A stretch of 64,000 nucleotides of DNA from Cacajao melanocephalus (Eukaryota > Chordata > Mammalia > Primates > Pitheciidae), in NCBI GenBank assembly GCA_963573385.1, contig CAUYLG010065506.1, forward strand, positions 1 to 64,000, given 5' to 3'. Under the pieces are notes generated by a model. It was not told the DNA's origin and did no database searches. It worked only from the letters and a program-made list of their open reading frames with translations. The position numbers were made by a program, and so were the translations under genes. The first letter of the stretch is position 1; each line of letters opens with the position of its first letter. Positions 51,521-64,000 of the stretch are shown here, in pieces.

Positions 51521-52569
51521 GTTCAATTTTCTTTGCACTTTATTCTTGCTATTCCTAAAACAGCATTACCAAATTTTTCTTTAAGTGACAAGCTTCAATA
51601 ACATAATGCAGTGTTGAAGGCCTCCAATTGTTCTCTGTATACTTAACAGAACACTCAAATTTCTTAGATCCAATATGTTAGCTTCCTAATTATAAATTAA
51701 AGCACTTTGGATTTATACAAACTTTTAAAAATTGGCAAGTCTTTGAATATACTATAATGTAACCCAAGTAGTTGCTTGTTCATATGAGGAGGCCTAGCTC
51801 AAAAATTTGTTGTTTGCTTTTAGAAACATTTGCAAAAGGAATTTGGCCTGACTATATTCAGATGTGTGAAGTTTATCCGCAAAAAGGCATATTTCTATAA
51901 CTCAGCTCAGAAATAGAAATGCTTGCATTTCTACTAATTAACAATTGATTTCTTAATTAAGAAGCATGACATTGTTGATTACTTCTGGAGACCCAAGAAT
52001 AAAACACCTCATTGGTAATGAAATTTCAGAACACAAAGAACTCTTTCTTTCATCTTTAGATGTTTTCCCCTGAAGAATATGCAAAACTGCTACGTTGATT
52101 AAAGTATTCGTGGTACATACTTGTAGAATTTCCAAAGAATTTTCAAATCCTCCTTTGACTGATCTTGGATGAAGAACCAGATAGAAAATTTTAAAACAAA
52201 GTTTATGAATATATAACTGACCCTAAGTTTTGTTTAATGTAGCAGTCAATTCAAATAGCAAACAAATAGTTAAAAGGTGAATCAAGCTTTTCATCAAGTT
52301 GAATCTTTTTTTTTTTTTTAAGAATGGCTATGATCCACACAAGACAAAAAACAAAACAAAATAAAAACCCCCAAACTAAAGAAAAAGCACATTCTCTAAA
52401 ACTGCATATGATCTTTATCTTTATATTTATCTTTATTAGACTCTATTCTTAAGGGATTATTTATGAATAAAGACAAATATTAATGGCTTCAGCATTGTCA
52501 GAAATGAAGTTCTGGTAGGAAATTTTGCAGCTAGATGACTAAAAATAATACAAGTATTTCTCTTTCTTC

Positions 52570-53970
<1,401 letters not shown>

Positions 53971-54689
53971 TAGGGTTGGGAGTTTGGGTGCATGACTTTC
54001 TTTTATATTCTTACCATCTCACCTGTTAACTTTCCTTTAATTAGTTTTCTTTTAAATATATTCCCTTGGGCATTTTTGAAAACTTTACAGTTGCCATTTC
54101 CTGGGCTGTAGCAGGATGAAGGAATTGATAGAGAGCCAGGATCATAACTAGGAAACTCAAGGGATCCATCCATTCATTCATGACTTCTACGATTTCTGAT
54201 ATGTCATGATCCCGGGAGAAAGGGAGGTTGGGGCCAGGCAGGGAATGATAGGCAGGTAGGTTTGCCTACAGGGGGACAAGATGACTCATTGGGTATGGAC
54301 ATGTATATAGGGCCTGAAAGTCAGAATCAGAAAGACAAGGAAGGTAAGAGACAGTCTGAACTCTCAGTTAATTCAGAATTTAGGCAGCTGGGCTCAGGAT
54401 AAAGGGTGTAGGTGAAGAGTCTGAAAATGTGGGTCCTGTGAAGAGACAGGCACCAAGCAGCAGGCAGAGGGTCTGCTTTGGTTTTTAGATTAAGCAGATT
54501 GACTAAGTGTTTGGTTTGTTTGGACAGCATTCAGTGAAATTTCCTGGCTGGTTTAACTAGCTCAGGGCCAAAAAGGATAGCTGCCTTCAGGTAGCTCTTT
54601 TTAGGCCAGCTTCTGTGCTGACTTCTTCCTATACATTATTTCTAATGCTGGAATACATACTTAGGTAGGAGTTAAATACCTTTATACTT

Positions 54690-54775
54690 TCTTAAAGATA
54701 CAGAAACTGTGGGTCAGGGAGCTTAACAATTTCATATGGTTAGTGACTATCAATGCCAAGTTCAAAAGTAGACAG
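54690..54775 (-). mobile_element. Possible MIR fragment, antisense
   Basis: AAAGATACAGAAACTGTGGG, TCAGGGAGCTTAACAATTTC and GGTTAGTGACT fit the antisense MIR core. Confidence 0.5.
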
Positions 54776-54782
54776 GAGTAGT

Positions 54783-54935
54783 AGTTAACAGTCCAGATGG
54801 CAATCAAACTTATCTGTTCAGTTCCTAGCACTACCACCAATTTGTTGCATGATTTAGGTTAGTTAAGTTTCCATTTGCTCTGAAAATATGGAGATGATGG
54901 TAGAGCTTATCTACAGTGCTCACTAGGATGTGTTT
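54783..54935 (+). mobile_element. MIR SINE fragment, sense
   Basis: TAGTTAACAGTCCAGATGGC, AGCACTACCACCAATTTGTT, AGTTAAGTTTCCATTTGCTC and AATATGGAGATGATGGTAGA follow the MIR sense order. Confidence 0.6.
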
Positions 54936-54986
54936 TTAACCAGTGATGAGAACATACAACGTAATCATAGGCTACCTCTGCCTCCC

Positions 54987-55354
54987 TCATATGGTTTGGC
55001 TGTGTACCCACCTAAATCTCATCTGGAGTTATAATCCAAATTGTAATCCCCATGTGTCAGGGGAGGGACCTGGTGGGAAGAGACTGGATCATGGGGGTGG
55101 TTTCCCCCATGCTGTTCTCATGATAGTGAGTGAGTTCTCATGACATTTGATGGTTTTAAAAGGGGCTTTTCCTCCTTCCTTCACCTTCTCTCACCTGCTG
55201 CTGGTAAGGTGTGCCTGCATCCCCTTCTGCCATGATTGTAAGTTTCCCGAGGCCTTCCCAGCATGCAGAACTGTGAATCAGTTAAACTTCTTTCCTTTAT
55301 AAATTACCCAGTCTTGGGCATTTCTTTATAGCAGTATGAGAATGGACTAATACA
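54987..55354 (+). mobile_element. MST-type MaLR LTR, sense
   Basis: TCATATGGTTTGGCTGTGTA, GATCATGGGGGTGGTTTCCC, GATAGTGAGTGAGTTCTCAT, CTGCCATGATTGTAAGTTTC, TATAAATTACCCAGTCTTGG and end GGACTAATACA. A complete solitary LTR. Its last 35 bases recur, diverged, at 55370-55404. Confidence 0.9.
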
Positions 55355-55369
55355 CCCAGTGTCAGGGAA

Positions 55370-55404
55370 GTTCTTTACAGCAGTGCGAAAAAGGACTAAT
55401 ACAC
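55370..55404 (+). repeat. Second copy of the MST LTR terminus
   Basis: TTCTTTACAGCAGTGCGAAA then AAGGACTAATACAC repeats the LTR end at 55320-55355 (TTCTTTATAGCAGTATGAGA...GGACTAATACAC) after a 15-base gap. Confidence 0.88.
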
Positions 55405-56344
55405 TCCCCAACCCCCAAATCAGAACTATATTGGCCAGGAAACCCTCTGCCTGCAGGGCAGCATCTGGCTTTCTTCTTTACTAGGAATGATCCTCACAGC
55501 AGGCAACACATCTGCCAGTGAGCCATGCTGTTGCTTGGAGGTAGCCCTCAGGTAGCAGTAGCTCTTGTGCAAGGAAAAGAGAAGATATGAGTTTATCTTG
55601 GCATAGAAGCCCTGTGTAGCAAAACACGCTATCTTTTGTACCCACTCCATGAGCATAACTTTCAGGGTCCTCACCAGGACATGCCCACTTGCAAGAGAGT
55701 CACTTCAAGTTATGACTCCCCACTAGGTTTTTATAGGTATGCAAATTAGCCACCAGGGGTCATTTTTACCATTGCAATGCTGCCTAATTTGGTAGTTGAC
55801 ACCCTACCTTCATCAGGTGTTTAGGGGAGCATAGCTATTATAGAAAGTTAGCTCAGGGTCAAATTTGTTCTTATGGAAGGATAGGTTTTGCTAACCCTTC
55901 GCCCACACGATGACATATGGTAATAGTGCAAGTTCATTGTGATGGTATATGAAGCTTCTCCCAGATCGCCCGATATGTAGGAGAAACTCAGTAAATGTTA
56001 GGTTATTGTGGCCTTTTCCATCACAGCACACTGCTGCTGCTTACAGGGCAAGTCTGAGGTCATTTCTGAGTGGATCAATGTCTTTTAGCAGAGTGTTGAT
56101 GGAATCTCTCCATTCCCTGAGTACGTCCAATGCTAAAGCCACTCATTGGGTTCCTTTACTCTTGACTTCTCACTCTTCAAAATATTTCCAATTTATAGCA
56201 ATATTTAAATTGGCTTTTTCCTTATTTTAATTTGACATTTTCAGAAATCTAGTGCCAGCAGAATAGAGAATTATGCCTTAGCTACATAGCAACCATCTCA
56301 ACTCACTTGTCAGCCACGAGTTAGTAAAGCTGACTATGCGCAGG

Positions 56345-56695
<351 letters not shown>

Positions 56696-56706
56696 CTGAC
56701 ATTCTT

Positions 56707-56870
56707 AATGTTATCTCTATGTTAATGATGAAGAAGCTGAGGTTTAAAAAGCTGAATTCATAAACTCCTAGTTGAACAGGTAGTGGAAGCAGAAACAGGA
56801 TTTGAATCCCAGTTGTCTTTTGGCAAAGTACGTGATATTAACTACTACACTTTGTTTCACCTTTTCTTCT
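56707..56870 (-). mobile_element. MIR SINE, antisense, right part
   Basis: ATGATGAAGAAGCTGAGGTT, CAGGTAGTGGAAGCAGAAAC, AGGATTTGAATCCCAGTTGT and AACTACTACACTTTG continue the MIR broken by the Alu. Confidence 0.78.
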
Positions 56871-57184
56871 ATTTTCTTTTGAATTTGTTATGCAGCAATA
56901 GGAAACTAGTGGTTTTGAATGGTTCTTGTTTAATAACAAAATAGAAACATTTAACAACTTTTTCTGCCTTATATTTGTAGTCTAGACAACCCACTTTTAG
57001 AATTTTATATCCCTCAATTATTTGACGTTAGCCGTTTTTCTTGCTTTTGTTTTTGAAATTAATGGAGAAATAATTTCCTGACGCAGTTCATAGCTTTGTT
57101 TCTCTGGCCAAAAAAGAAAACCAGTCTACGAAAAATTCAATTTATATAAGAGTTCAAATGTTAGACTTTTAAAACATGAGCAAC

Positions 57185-57475
57185 ACAGTGTTTTTTTAAA
57201 AAATATTTTATTGCGTTTTAGGTTTTGAGGTACATGTGAAGAACATGCAGGATTGCTGCATAGGTACATACATGGCAATGTGGTTTGCTGCCTTCCTCCC
57301 CATCACCTATATCTGGCATTTCTCCCCATGTTATCCCTCCCCAACTCCCCACTTGCCACTGTCCCTCCCCTAGTTCCCCCACAAAGACCTCAGTGTGTGA
57401 TGCTCCCCTCACTGTGTCCGTGTGTTATGATTGTTCAACACCCACCTTTGACTGAGAACAAAATGTCTCTATATT
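57185..57475 (-). mobile_element. L1 3' end, antisense, 5'-truncated
   Basis: T-rich left end, ATTTTATTGCGTTTTAGG, GAGGTACATGTGAAGAACAT, TATCCCTCCCCAACTCCCCA, GACCTCAGTGTGTGATGCTC and TTGTTCAACACCCACC: antisense L1 3'UTR with tail at left. Close relative of the copy at 7269-7440. Confidence 0.88.
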
Positions 57476-57784
57476 TAATGTTCTCTTAATTAAACCACAT
57501 GACCTTTTTAAAAAAATTGCTACATAGCTGAGGCTCTCCTAAGTGATACAAACATCATCCTTTTTATCTCTGAGGCCTGGGGCTGCCCTGCAATGGTGAC
57601 AGATGTAAGCTATAATCCACTGTGGCCTTCACAGCTGCAGCAGTGTGTGGTTGACAGTTCTGATAGATGCTTCTGTGCTGGAGTATTCCTTATAGATGAC
57701 AGTTTAGATACAATAATGAATTTACCAAGTAATTTAACATTTTCAAAACAATGTAGTAAAACTTTTCTGTGTCTCTTGGTGTGC

Positions 57785-58385
57785 ACTAGCGTTCTATTGC
57801 TGTATAACAAATGAATATATACTTAGCAGCTTAAAACAACGCTAGTCAGAAGTCCAAGAGAGCTCAACTGGGTTCTCTGCTTAGGGTTTCACAACCCCAA
57901 AATCAAGGTGCCTGCCAGATGGGGCTCCTATCCTGAGGCTCTGGGTGAAAGTTCACTTTCAAGCTTATTCAGGTTGTTGGCAGGATTCAGCTCCTTGAGG
58001 TTGCAAATGAAGTCCCTGTCTCCTTGCTGTCAGCCAAGGGTTGCTCTCAGCTTCTGCAGGCTGCATGTCTTGGTACCAGGTCCTTTCCATCTTCAGAGCT
58101 GGCAGTGGCACATTGAATCCTTCTCATGGGTTTAATTTGTCTGACTTCCTCTCGTGCCACTAGCCTGAGAAAACTCTGCTTCAAAGCGTTCCACTCACTG
58201 AGTCAGGCCCATTGGGATAATTTACATACTTTAAAGTCTACTGACTTGAGGTTTTAATTACATATGCAAAAATCCCTTCAGAGCAATACCTAGATTAGTA
58301 TTTAATTGAAAAATGAAGGGGAGGGAATCTTGGTGGGGTGGGAGGGCAATGAGAGGATTTCTGTAGACTCCTACCTACCACATGG
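57785..58385 (-). mobile_element. MLT1-like MaLR LTR, antisense
   Basis: GTTCTATTGCTGTATAACAA, AGCAGCTTAAAACAACGC, GTCAGAAGTCCAAGAG, AAATCAAGGTGCCTGCCAGA and GTTTTAATTACATATGCAAA follow the antisense order of MLT1-type LTRs. Family name is a visual call; another old LTR is possible. Confidence 0.55.
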
Positions 58386-58880
58386 TACATGTGGTTTTGT
58401 TTTGTTCTTCCTTCTTGGATCTTTAAACTCACTGGTTGTTTGTGCCTGGGAAGCCACATTAAAGACAGTTTAGCTCTTTATATTAAGCTATTACTATTCT
58501 ATTCAGTTCTGACTTTAGCTAGCTTTAGGATCTGTTGCAATCCTTTAGTCCCACATTTGCCTTTATGTTTATGGTAACCTTTTAATTAAAGCTACTCTAA
58601 AATTTTTACTTTGTGTTTATTAGAGGCCTCAACAAGTTGAATTGTTTAAGTACAGTTTAGTAGTAATGTATGAATGTACAGACATGGGTTTTCTAGAATA
58701 GAGTTCAATTTAAATGACTGTAGGCCTTACATATGTAAAAAATAATCTGTTGAAACGCATTGAAAATATTCCTTTATATTTTGAGATTCCTTTCATGGTT
58801 GCTTCATGACTGCATGGCATAGAAAGACTTTCTCAGGAAAAAATTAAGCATTTAGCTTTTTCACTGGCTTTCTGTTGCAG

Positions 58881-58981
58881 CGAATTTGTGTCATGGCTGT
58901 TGGAAATTGGAGAGATCCATAGGCCTGAGGAAGGCGTACACTTGGGACAAGCATTATTGGAAAATGGAATCATCCACCATG
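58881..58981 (+). CDS. PREX2: PREX2 exon 11 (DEP1 domain core)
   Basis: 101 bases. The first C completes Ser413 and one G is left for the next codon. The acceptor is TTTCTGTTGCAG and the donor CATG|GTAATT. It reads [18 protein letters not shown], then [15 protein letters not shown]. This is the DEP signature: F-V-x-W-L-L helix, acidic turn, then G-x-x-L-L-x-x-[14 protein letters not shown] fits P-Rex2; P-Rex1 has a different variant here (recalled). Residues about 413-447. The next exon, finishing DEP1, lies beyond the right edge. Confidence 0.97.
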
Positions 58982-59099
58982 GTAATTACTTTATTAATTA
59001 CTTATTTATTCCATCTATTCACCATGTGTATCTTAATCCCATTCATCAGTTTAGTTTATAATTTCCACATTATAGGATGCTTGGTTTTTTTTTTAACAA

Positions 59100-60110
59100 C
59101 ATTTTCAGTACCTAATATGTGTAGAACAGTGTTTCAGGGAGTGTGGCTTTATGGGGCTGTATTTGTTAACCTTAGACTGAAGAGCTGTAATACAGGCAAG
59201 CATTGGAAAATAGAGAAGTGGGATTGTGGAGGAAGGGATGGTTAGTTCTATAGTAATTGGAGTATTTGGGAGTGCTTCATGGAGGACATGGATGACGGTG
59301 ATGCTGGGCATTGCAGAAGGAATAGAACTCTGCCAGGGACAGCACGGCAGAAGGGCGTTCCACTTGGAGGAAACAACAGCACTCCGGCACAGTGGTAGGC
59401 AAATTTGCAGTGGCTTCTTTGCGGACCAGCACAGAGCCTTGCATGGGTCCATGGATGAACATACTGGTGAGGGGAGGTGTGGCAAGAAAGGCAGGCAGAG
59501 CCTGGATTCCAGAAGATCTGAAGTCTCCTGATGTGGCATGTGGGCTTATTCTGAAGGGGGCCAGGAGTTGATGAATGGTTTTAAGCAGAGCCATGATCAG
59601 AACTTGGGTCTACAGCTATGAGATGGAGCAGCATGGAGCCTGCAGTGGAGAGGTTCAAGACTGCAGAGCACCAGGCCCCTCAGGGGACCCCGCTGCACAC
59701 AGGAGTGGCAGGACAGGGCTTCGGCAGGTCTGTGTCCATGGGCATGAAAAGACCAGGCCCACTGGGGAGATACTGGCGAAGCTGAAACAGCATATTTGAT
59801 AACTATTTGGATGTGAGGGGCGAAGAATGAAGAGAGAGATTAGAGCATTCTGAGCCTTCTTCTCTGAATGACTGAGATAGTTTATTCAGGAGGAAGAGCA
59901 GGGTTGAAAGAGAAGATGCAGACTTTGCTGTGGACTATGTGAGACAGCCAGTGGGGAGTGGCCAGCAAGTGGTTGTAAACTTGGTTTGGAGCCCAGGATA
60001 GAAATGGGATGAAACATATATTTGGGAATCATTTCAAGAGAGTACTAGATCCCTGGAAACACTGGCAATGAACAGAGAAAAACCATGAAAGCAGTGTTAA
60101 TGGGACCCAG
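59100..60110 (-). mobile_element. L2 LINE 3' half, antisense
   Basis: Purine-rich antisense L2 landmarks: TTCATGGAGGACATGGATGA, GGCGTTCCACTTGGAGGAAA, TTGAT GAATGGTTTTAAGC with AGAGCCATGATCAGAACTTG, and AGTGGGGAGTGGCCAGCAAG. Begins about 120 bases after the exon 11 donor. The minus-strand frame 59105-59539 is a chance frame in it. Confidence 0.7.
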
Positions 60111-60229
60111 GAAAAAAGCTTAAAGAATTTCTAAGGTAAACTATGGGGCAGGGGAGAAAAAGCCAGTGACTTGTTAACAAATATGGATATTTGGCCATGG
60201 TATTTTGATGTTCATTTCCTTTCTTAGAG

Positions 60230-61142
60230 TGCTGTGCAGATAAACCAGATCCTTCCCATCTTTCCTCATCACACTGGTGTCTCCTACATGTTGGTACCAC
60301 CATCCACCCAGCTAAGAATCATCTTTAATTCCTTTCTCTCCCTCATGCCATCAAGCCCTGTGAGCTCTACCACCAAAATAAGTGCCTAAACGATGAATTC
60401 TCTCCCTTCCAGCATCACTACCTTCTTTCTAGTCACCATAATCTCCTCCCTTGCTTCTGCTTTTGTTCTCCGCTCCCATAGTACACTCTCCAGGTCACAG
60501 CTGAAGAGACCTTTAAAAATGCGGATATGATCAAAGTGTTTTTCCATCTATAACCATCTAATCACTTAAGTTCAGACCTATTACATGCCCTAGAAGGTCC
60601 GATGTGATAGGGCCCCTGACCTCCTCTCAGAGCCTGACACCTCGAGTTGTACCTAACTTGTTGCACTGCGGCCACCCTGACCTTCTGTCTCTTCCTTCAA
60701 CATGCCAACATGACTGCCTATTTAGGACCTTAGCTTCTGCTCTTCTCATTCCACAGTTATTTGTTAATTCCACATATATGCCAGGAGCCTTTCGACCTGC
60801 TAGAGATAGAGCAGTGAATGAAAAGACAAAAATTCTTGTATATATGACTCATGTCTTTCATGACCCTTTGACTTTTAGAAGCCCATCCTGTCCTGTGATT
60901 CCCATGTCCTATTTTTTGTTTTGGCTTTGAAATCTTTCTTCATGCACTTATCACTCTGAAATTATTAGGTTGTTTTACTTGTGTCTTTGTTTATTATCTC
61001 TTTATCTCCCATTCCCTTACCTGACCTCCAATAAAAATATAAACACCATCCAAACAAAAGCCTCATTTGTTATTATATAGCAAATGCCTGGCATTCCCAG
61101 CTCATACAGCTTCTCACTAAATATTTGCTGAATGAATGAATA
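60230..61142 (+). mobile_element. L2 LINE 3' half, sense
   Basis: AGAATCATCTTTAATTCCTT, CTCATGCCATCAAGCCCTGT, GACCTTTAAAAATGCGGATA, AATGCCTGGCATTCCCAGCT and the end AATATTTGCTGAATGAATGA. Carries a small opposed L2-like stretch near 60760-60850. Opposed to the copy just upstream. Confidence 0.78.
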
Positions 61143-61219
61143 CTTAAATTTTGAGTGAACAGATGACTCTTATAAATGTATATGATTTTGTGCTTGTTTC
61201 ATTAGCATCATTAAAACAT

Positions 61220-61266
61220 CTAAAAGCATTATATGGCTGCTTTTAGCATCTGGTAGGCTAAAAGCA
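61220..61266. repeat. Three-copy 9-base repeat, alternating orientation
   Basis: CTAAAAGCA at 61220-61228, its complement TGCTTTTAG at 61238-61246, and CTAAAAGCA again at 61258-61266. Confidence 0.88.
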
Positions 61267-61459
61267 CCATTTAAAAACTTAAAAGGAAAAATAACATTAT
61301 GACTATTACATACTAACATTATAAAATGCTAACAAGTATATATAATAGTTACCCTGACTTTAATAGACTCGCATAGATCTTATATTGACCTGGGAACTGT
61401 TCCTCAGTGGCAAAAATTGATTAGTTGTTTACCAAATTGGTTTAGCGTTTGTTTGTCAT

Positions 61460-61790
61460 GGGTATGCATACATTGCATTTCTTAGTCTTCCTTGCAGTCA
61501 GGGAAGGGGAGGTGGTGAAATTGAGTTGCAGCCAAGGACATGTCCACAAAAGTGATGCGCAAGGGAAGCGTACAGGCTATTAAACAGAAACACAAAACAC
61601 AAGGTGACCTTGGGAGCCCTGCACTAGGAATGGCTGGGCCTCTGTCAGACTCCAGGCCCTGCATCGGGAGAGCCCCATAACTCCACCACTGATTGGATCT
61701 TACCTCAGTGAAAAATTAGCTTCTACAACATAAGTCACTATATTGAGGAGGTTTGTTTGTTACAGTAGCTAGTGTTAACCAGTGGAAAAT
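61460..61790. repeat. Possible old interspersed repeat, family not identified
   Basis: CTTCCTTGCAGTCAGGGAAG, then GGCTGGGCCTCTGTCAGACT, and GTTTGTTACAGTAGCTAGTG resemble the beginning and end of a common old mammalian repeat, but I cannot name it with confidence. Confidence 0.35.
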
Positions 61791-62519
61791 CAGCTAGTTT
61801 TTCTTCCCAGTATTTCCTGCAGAAATGAGTTCTCCCATCCTATCCTAGTCTATTTCTTCCTTTCTAGAAGGAAGTATGAGAGCAGCCGGGTTTCCTTGAT
61901 GGACAGAGTAAAAAGACAGACTTAAACTACTGAGAAATAAAGTTGCTGGTTCATGTTGACATGCAAGCTAGGGGTAAGAGAGCATATTATGTGATTTATC
62001 ATTAATAGAGTAATTCTATTAGAATGAAGAGACATGAGCCAAATGTGCTAGTATCATTGGCATGTGGTTCCAGCTGCACTTTGGTGAAAATAGAATTCCT
62101 AAAATAAAGTTGAATGAACCATCTGTTTTAAAGAGAGCAAGCAAAAAAGAAGTTGACTATTTTGGTATTATTCACATTGCAAATATGATTGAGAACTTCG
62201 TCATCAGCAAAGCCTTGCTATAGCAGGAACTCTAGGGTTGAGGCAGCGTATGCTTTCTCTGTGGTATGCTGACACTACGTGTCTTGTTTGGTGCTACTCT
62301 TTGCAGTAGGAATGTTTATGTGAGAATTCAGAGACCTCCTTTCTTGTTAATATTTGTTATATCCCATGATGTGATGAAGTTGGCTCATACAGGCTCCTGA
62401 GAGCTGATAATTAAATACATTTTGTAGGCTGGTTAGTTTTTAAACTAACAATTACTAATAATTAAATCGTATACACATATAAGTGCATAAATTACACTGC
62501 AAAAAGGGTAAAACATTCT

Positions 62520-62825
62520 CTTTTCGGGGTTTGGGAAGGAGGGTCTTGCTCTGTTGCCCAGACTGGAGTACAGTGGTGTGATCATGGCTCACTGTAGCCT
62601 CAACCTCCTGAACTCAAGCTGTCTTCTTACCTTAGCTTCATGAGTAGTTGGGACCACAGATGCATGCCACCATGTCTGGCTAATTTTTTTTTCTTTTTTA
62701 AATTTGTAGAGATGAGGTCTTGCTATGTTGCACAGGTTGATCTTGAACTGCTGGACACAAGTAATCCTTCCACCTCAGCTTCCCAAAATGCTGGGATTAC
62801 AGGCATGAGCTACCATATTGGACCT
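62520..62825 (-). mobile_element. AluJ-type SINE, antisense, with target-site duplication
   Basis: GGGTCTTGCTCTGTTGCCCA, GACTGGAGTACAGTGGTGTG, CTCACTGTAGCCTCAACCTC, TGCTATGTTGCACAGGTTGA and GCTGGGATTACAGGCATGAG. GTAAAACATTCT flanks it at 62508-62519 and 62826-62837. Confidence 0.96.
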
Positions 62826-64000
62826 GTAAAACATTCTTAAAATGTGTCACTTTCTCATTATTTTACAATGTTTACTATTATCTATGCCCTTGAGGTTAAT
62901 TATATCTATTGCTTGTGTATAGTGGAAATACTGTGTAATGCATGCCAGTGCACCTTTAAGTCCATGTTCAGTGCCTTTAGGTTGGAAGCTTGAAATTGGC
63001 CAGAATGGGAATATTTATACAGTAGAAATTGGCAAATGCTACAAGTCAGAACTTCTTCTCTACTCCCCCTACCTTCACCACCTAGAGAGCCAGTTGTTAA
63101 ACATTTGCAGTAATCCCTGGTTCTCTCACACAGTAATCTAAAAGATCACATTTAGCAACTTTCTTTACTAGAGGACCTAAGCTGTAGTTAATGCACCTAT
63201 TTTTCATGGTAGAGAAATTGGGAGAGTAGATTTGAATGCAGAACAGTTCAGAGTTTTTCTAAGGCAACAGCTAAGAGTTGCAGGTTAACCCAAGGTTTAT
63301 TATCAAGGGCACAAGCATTTGCCTTGCAGCTAAGCTCTCCATGTTGTAGAGGTTAGACTACCACTTGTTTCATTCTGGCAAAAACATTTGGGTTCAAATT
63401 CATGAATTTTGAAATATCAAGACAATTTATTTTAATAATTATTAAGGAATAAAAATGGGAATTGGTAGATTGCATAGGAGAAATAAATTCTGATCTTAAA
63501 ACATGCTGTAGAGTTTCACAGTATTTCTCATGATTTTATATTTTTTTCATACAGAATTTTTTATGTATGACTTGGCTTGGGGAAAGAGATACCAAAAAGC
63601 AGAAGCAGTATTGACTATGTATCTTTTTTTTTTTAAACAATTTTATGGCCATAAGCCATGTGGAACATTTGGTTAGGCTGGGGTAAAAGAGCTGAAACTT
63701 CACAAATGTATGTGTGTATTTATCTGTGTGTATTACCAAGTCTCTTGATTTTCTTCTGGATGCATCAAATGTTGTTAATGAGAATTCTAACAACTTTCTT
63801 TCCTCTTTCAACATTTCTGGCAAAAAATAAAGGTGGTCAAAGTCTTTCATCTAATAATAAAAGTATAGCTCTTTGCAGCAAATTATCTCTTCTGGAAATG
63901 TTACATTCCCTGTAAAGAAATATTTAAATATAAACTCTTTGACTTTTAATTTGAGGTTTTTACTTTCTAAAACAGATATTTTTTTATTAGACTGTGTGTA

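Larger units (their letters stand above)
58982..64000 (+). other. PREX2: PREX2 intron 11, 5' part
   Basis: Starts GTAATT after exon 11 and runs off the right edge. It holds an antisense and a sense L2 copy, a degraded repeat near 61460-61790 and an Alu. 61800-62500 and 62840-64000 hold no gene or repeat I recognise; the two short open frames near 63536-63915 look random. Confidence 0.85.

Noticed and set aside
59105..59539. 144-codon minus-strand frame
   Set aside because: Lies wholly in an antisense L2 noncoding 3' region; proline/serine-rich translation of pyrimidine-rich repeat DNA.

Overview
This window is primate nuclear DNA, most likely human. It is AT-rich and dense in interspersed repeats: Alu, L1, L2, MIR, MaLR LTRs (THE1/MST/MLT1) and one MADE1 mariner-derived element. 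Alu and MADE1 place it in primates. I cannot separate human from another ape or monkey by eye.

Only one gene is supported. Ten short coding exons on the + strand, all with GT/AG splice sites and compatible phases, join into one continuous reading frame of 399 complete codons. I recognise it as PREX2 (P-Rex2, the PIP3- and G-beta-gamma-dependent Rac guanine-nucleotide exchange factor and PTEN partner). Assuming 47 codons lie upstream (recalled, not visible), the exons are 2 to 11 and encode about residues 48-446: most of the DH domain (exons 2-6), the PH domain (exons 7-9) and most of the first DEP domain (exons 10-11). The first exon and promoter lie left of the window; the second DEP, PDZ and phosphatase-like parts lie to the right.

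Layout: 1-16254 is the end of intron 1, with an L1 piece at the left edge, L2, MIR, a THE1-type LTR split by a nested L1-rich insertion, MER5A and an L1M/Alu composite. 16255-20207 holds exons 2-4. Intron 4 (20208-25599) is mostly one antisense L1M with an Alu inside. Exons 5 and 6 follow at 25600 and 28876. Introns 6, 7 and 8 (29038-51026) are long, with stretches without recognisable repeats, an L2 split by an Alu, an MST LTR and an unexplained nested inverted/direct repeat at 42176-42281. Exons 9-11 lie at 51027, 53825 and 58881, with a MADE1 hairpin, a long L2, an MST LTR, an Alu in a MIR, an L1 tail and an MLT1-like piece between them. Intron 11 continues past the right edge and carries an inverted pair of L2 copies.

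Exons make up 1198 of 64000 bases. I saw no second gene, no RNA gene with good support, no CRISPR array, and nothing I would call a new biological system. The best leads are structural: the nested repeat in intron 7, the composite insertion in the THE1 LTR, the MADE1 hairpin just behind exon 9, and opposed MST LTRs flanking exons 9-10.
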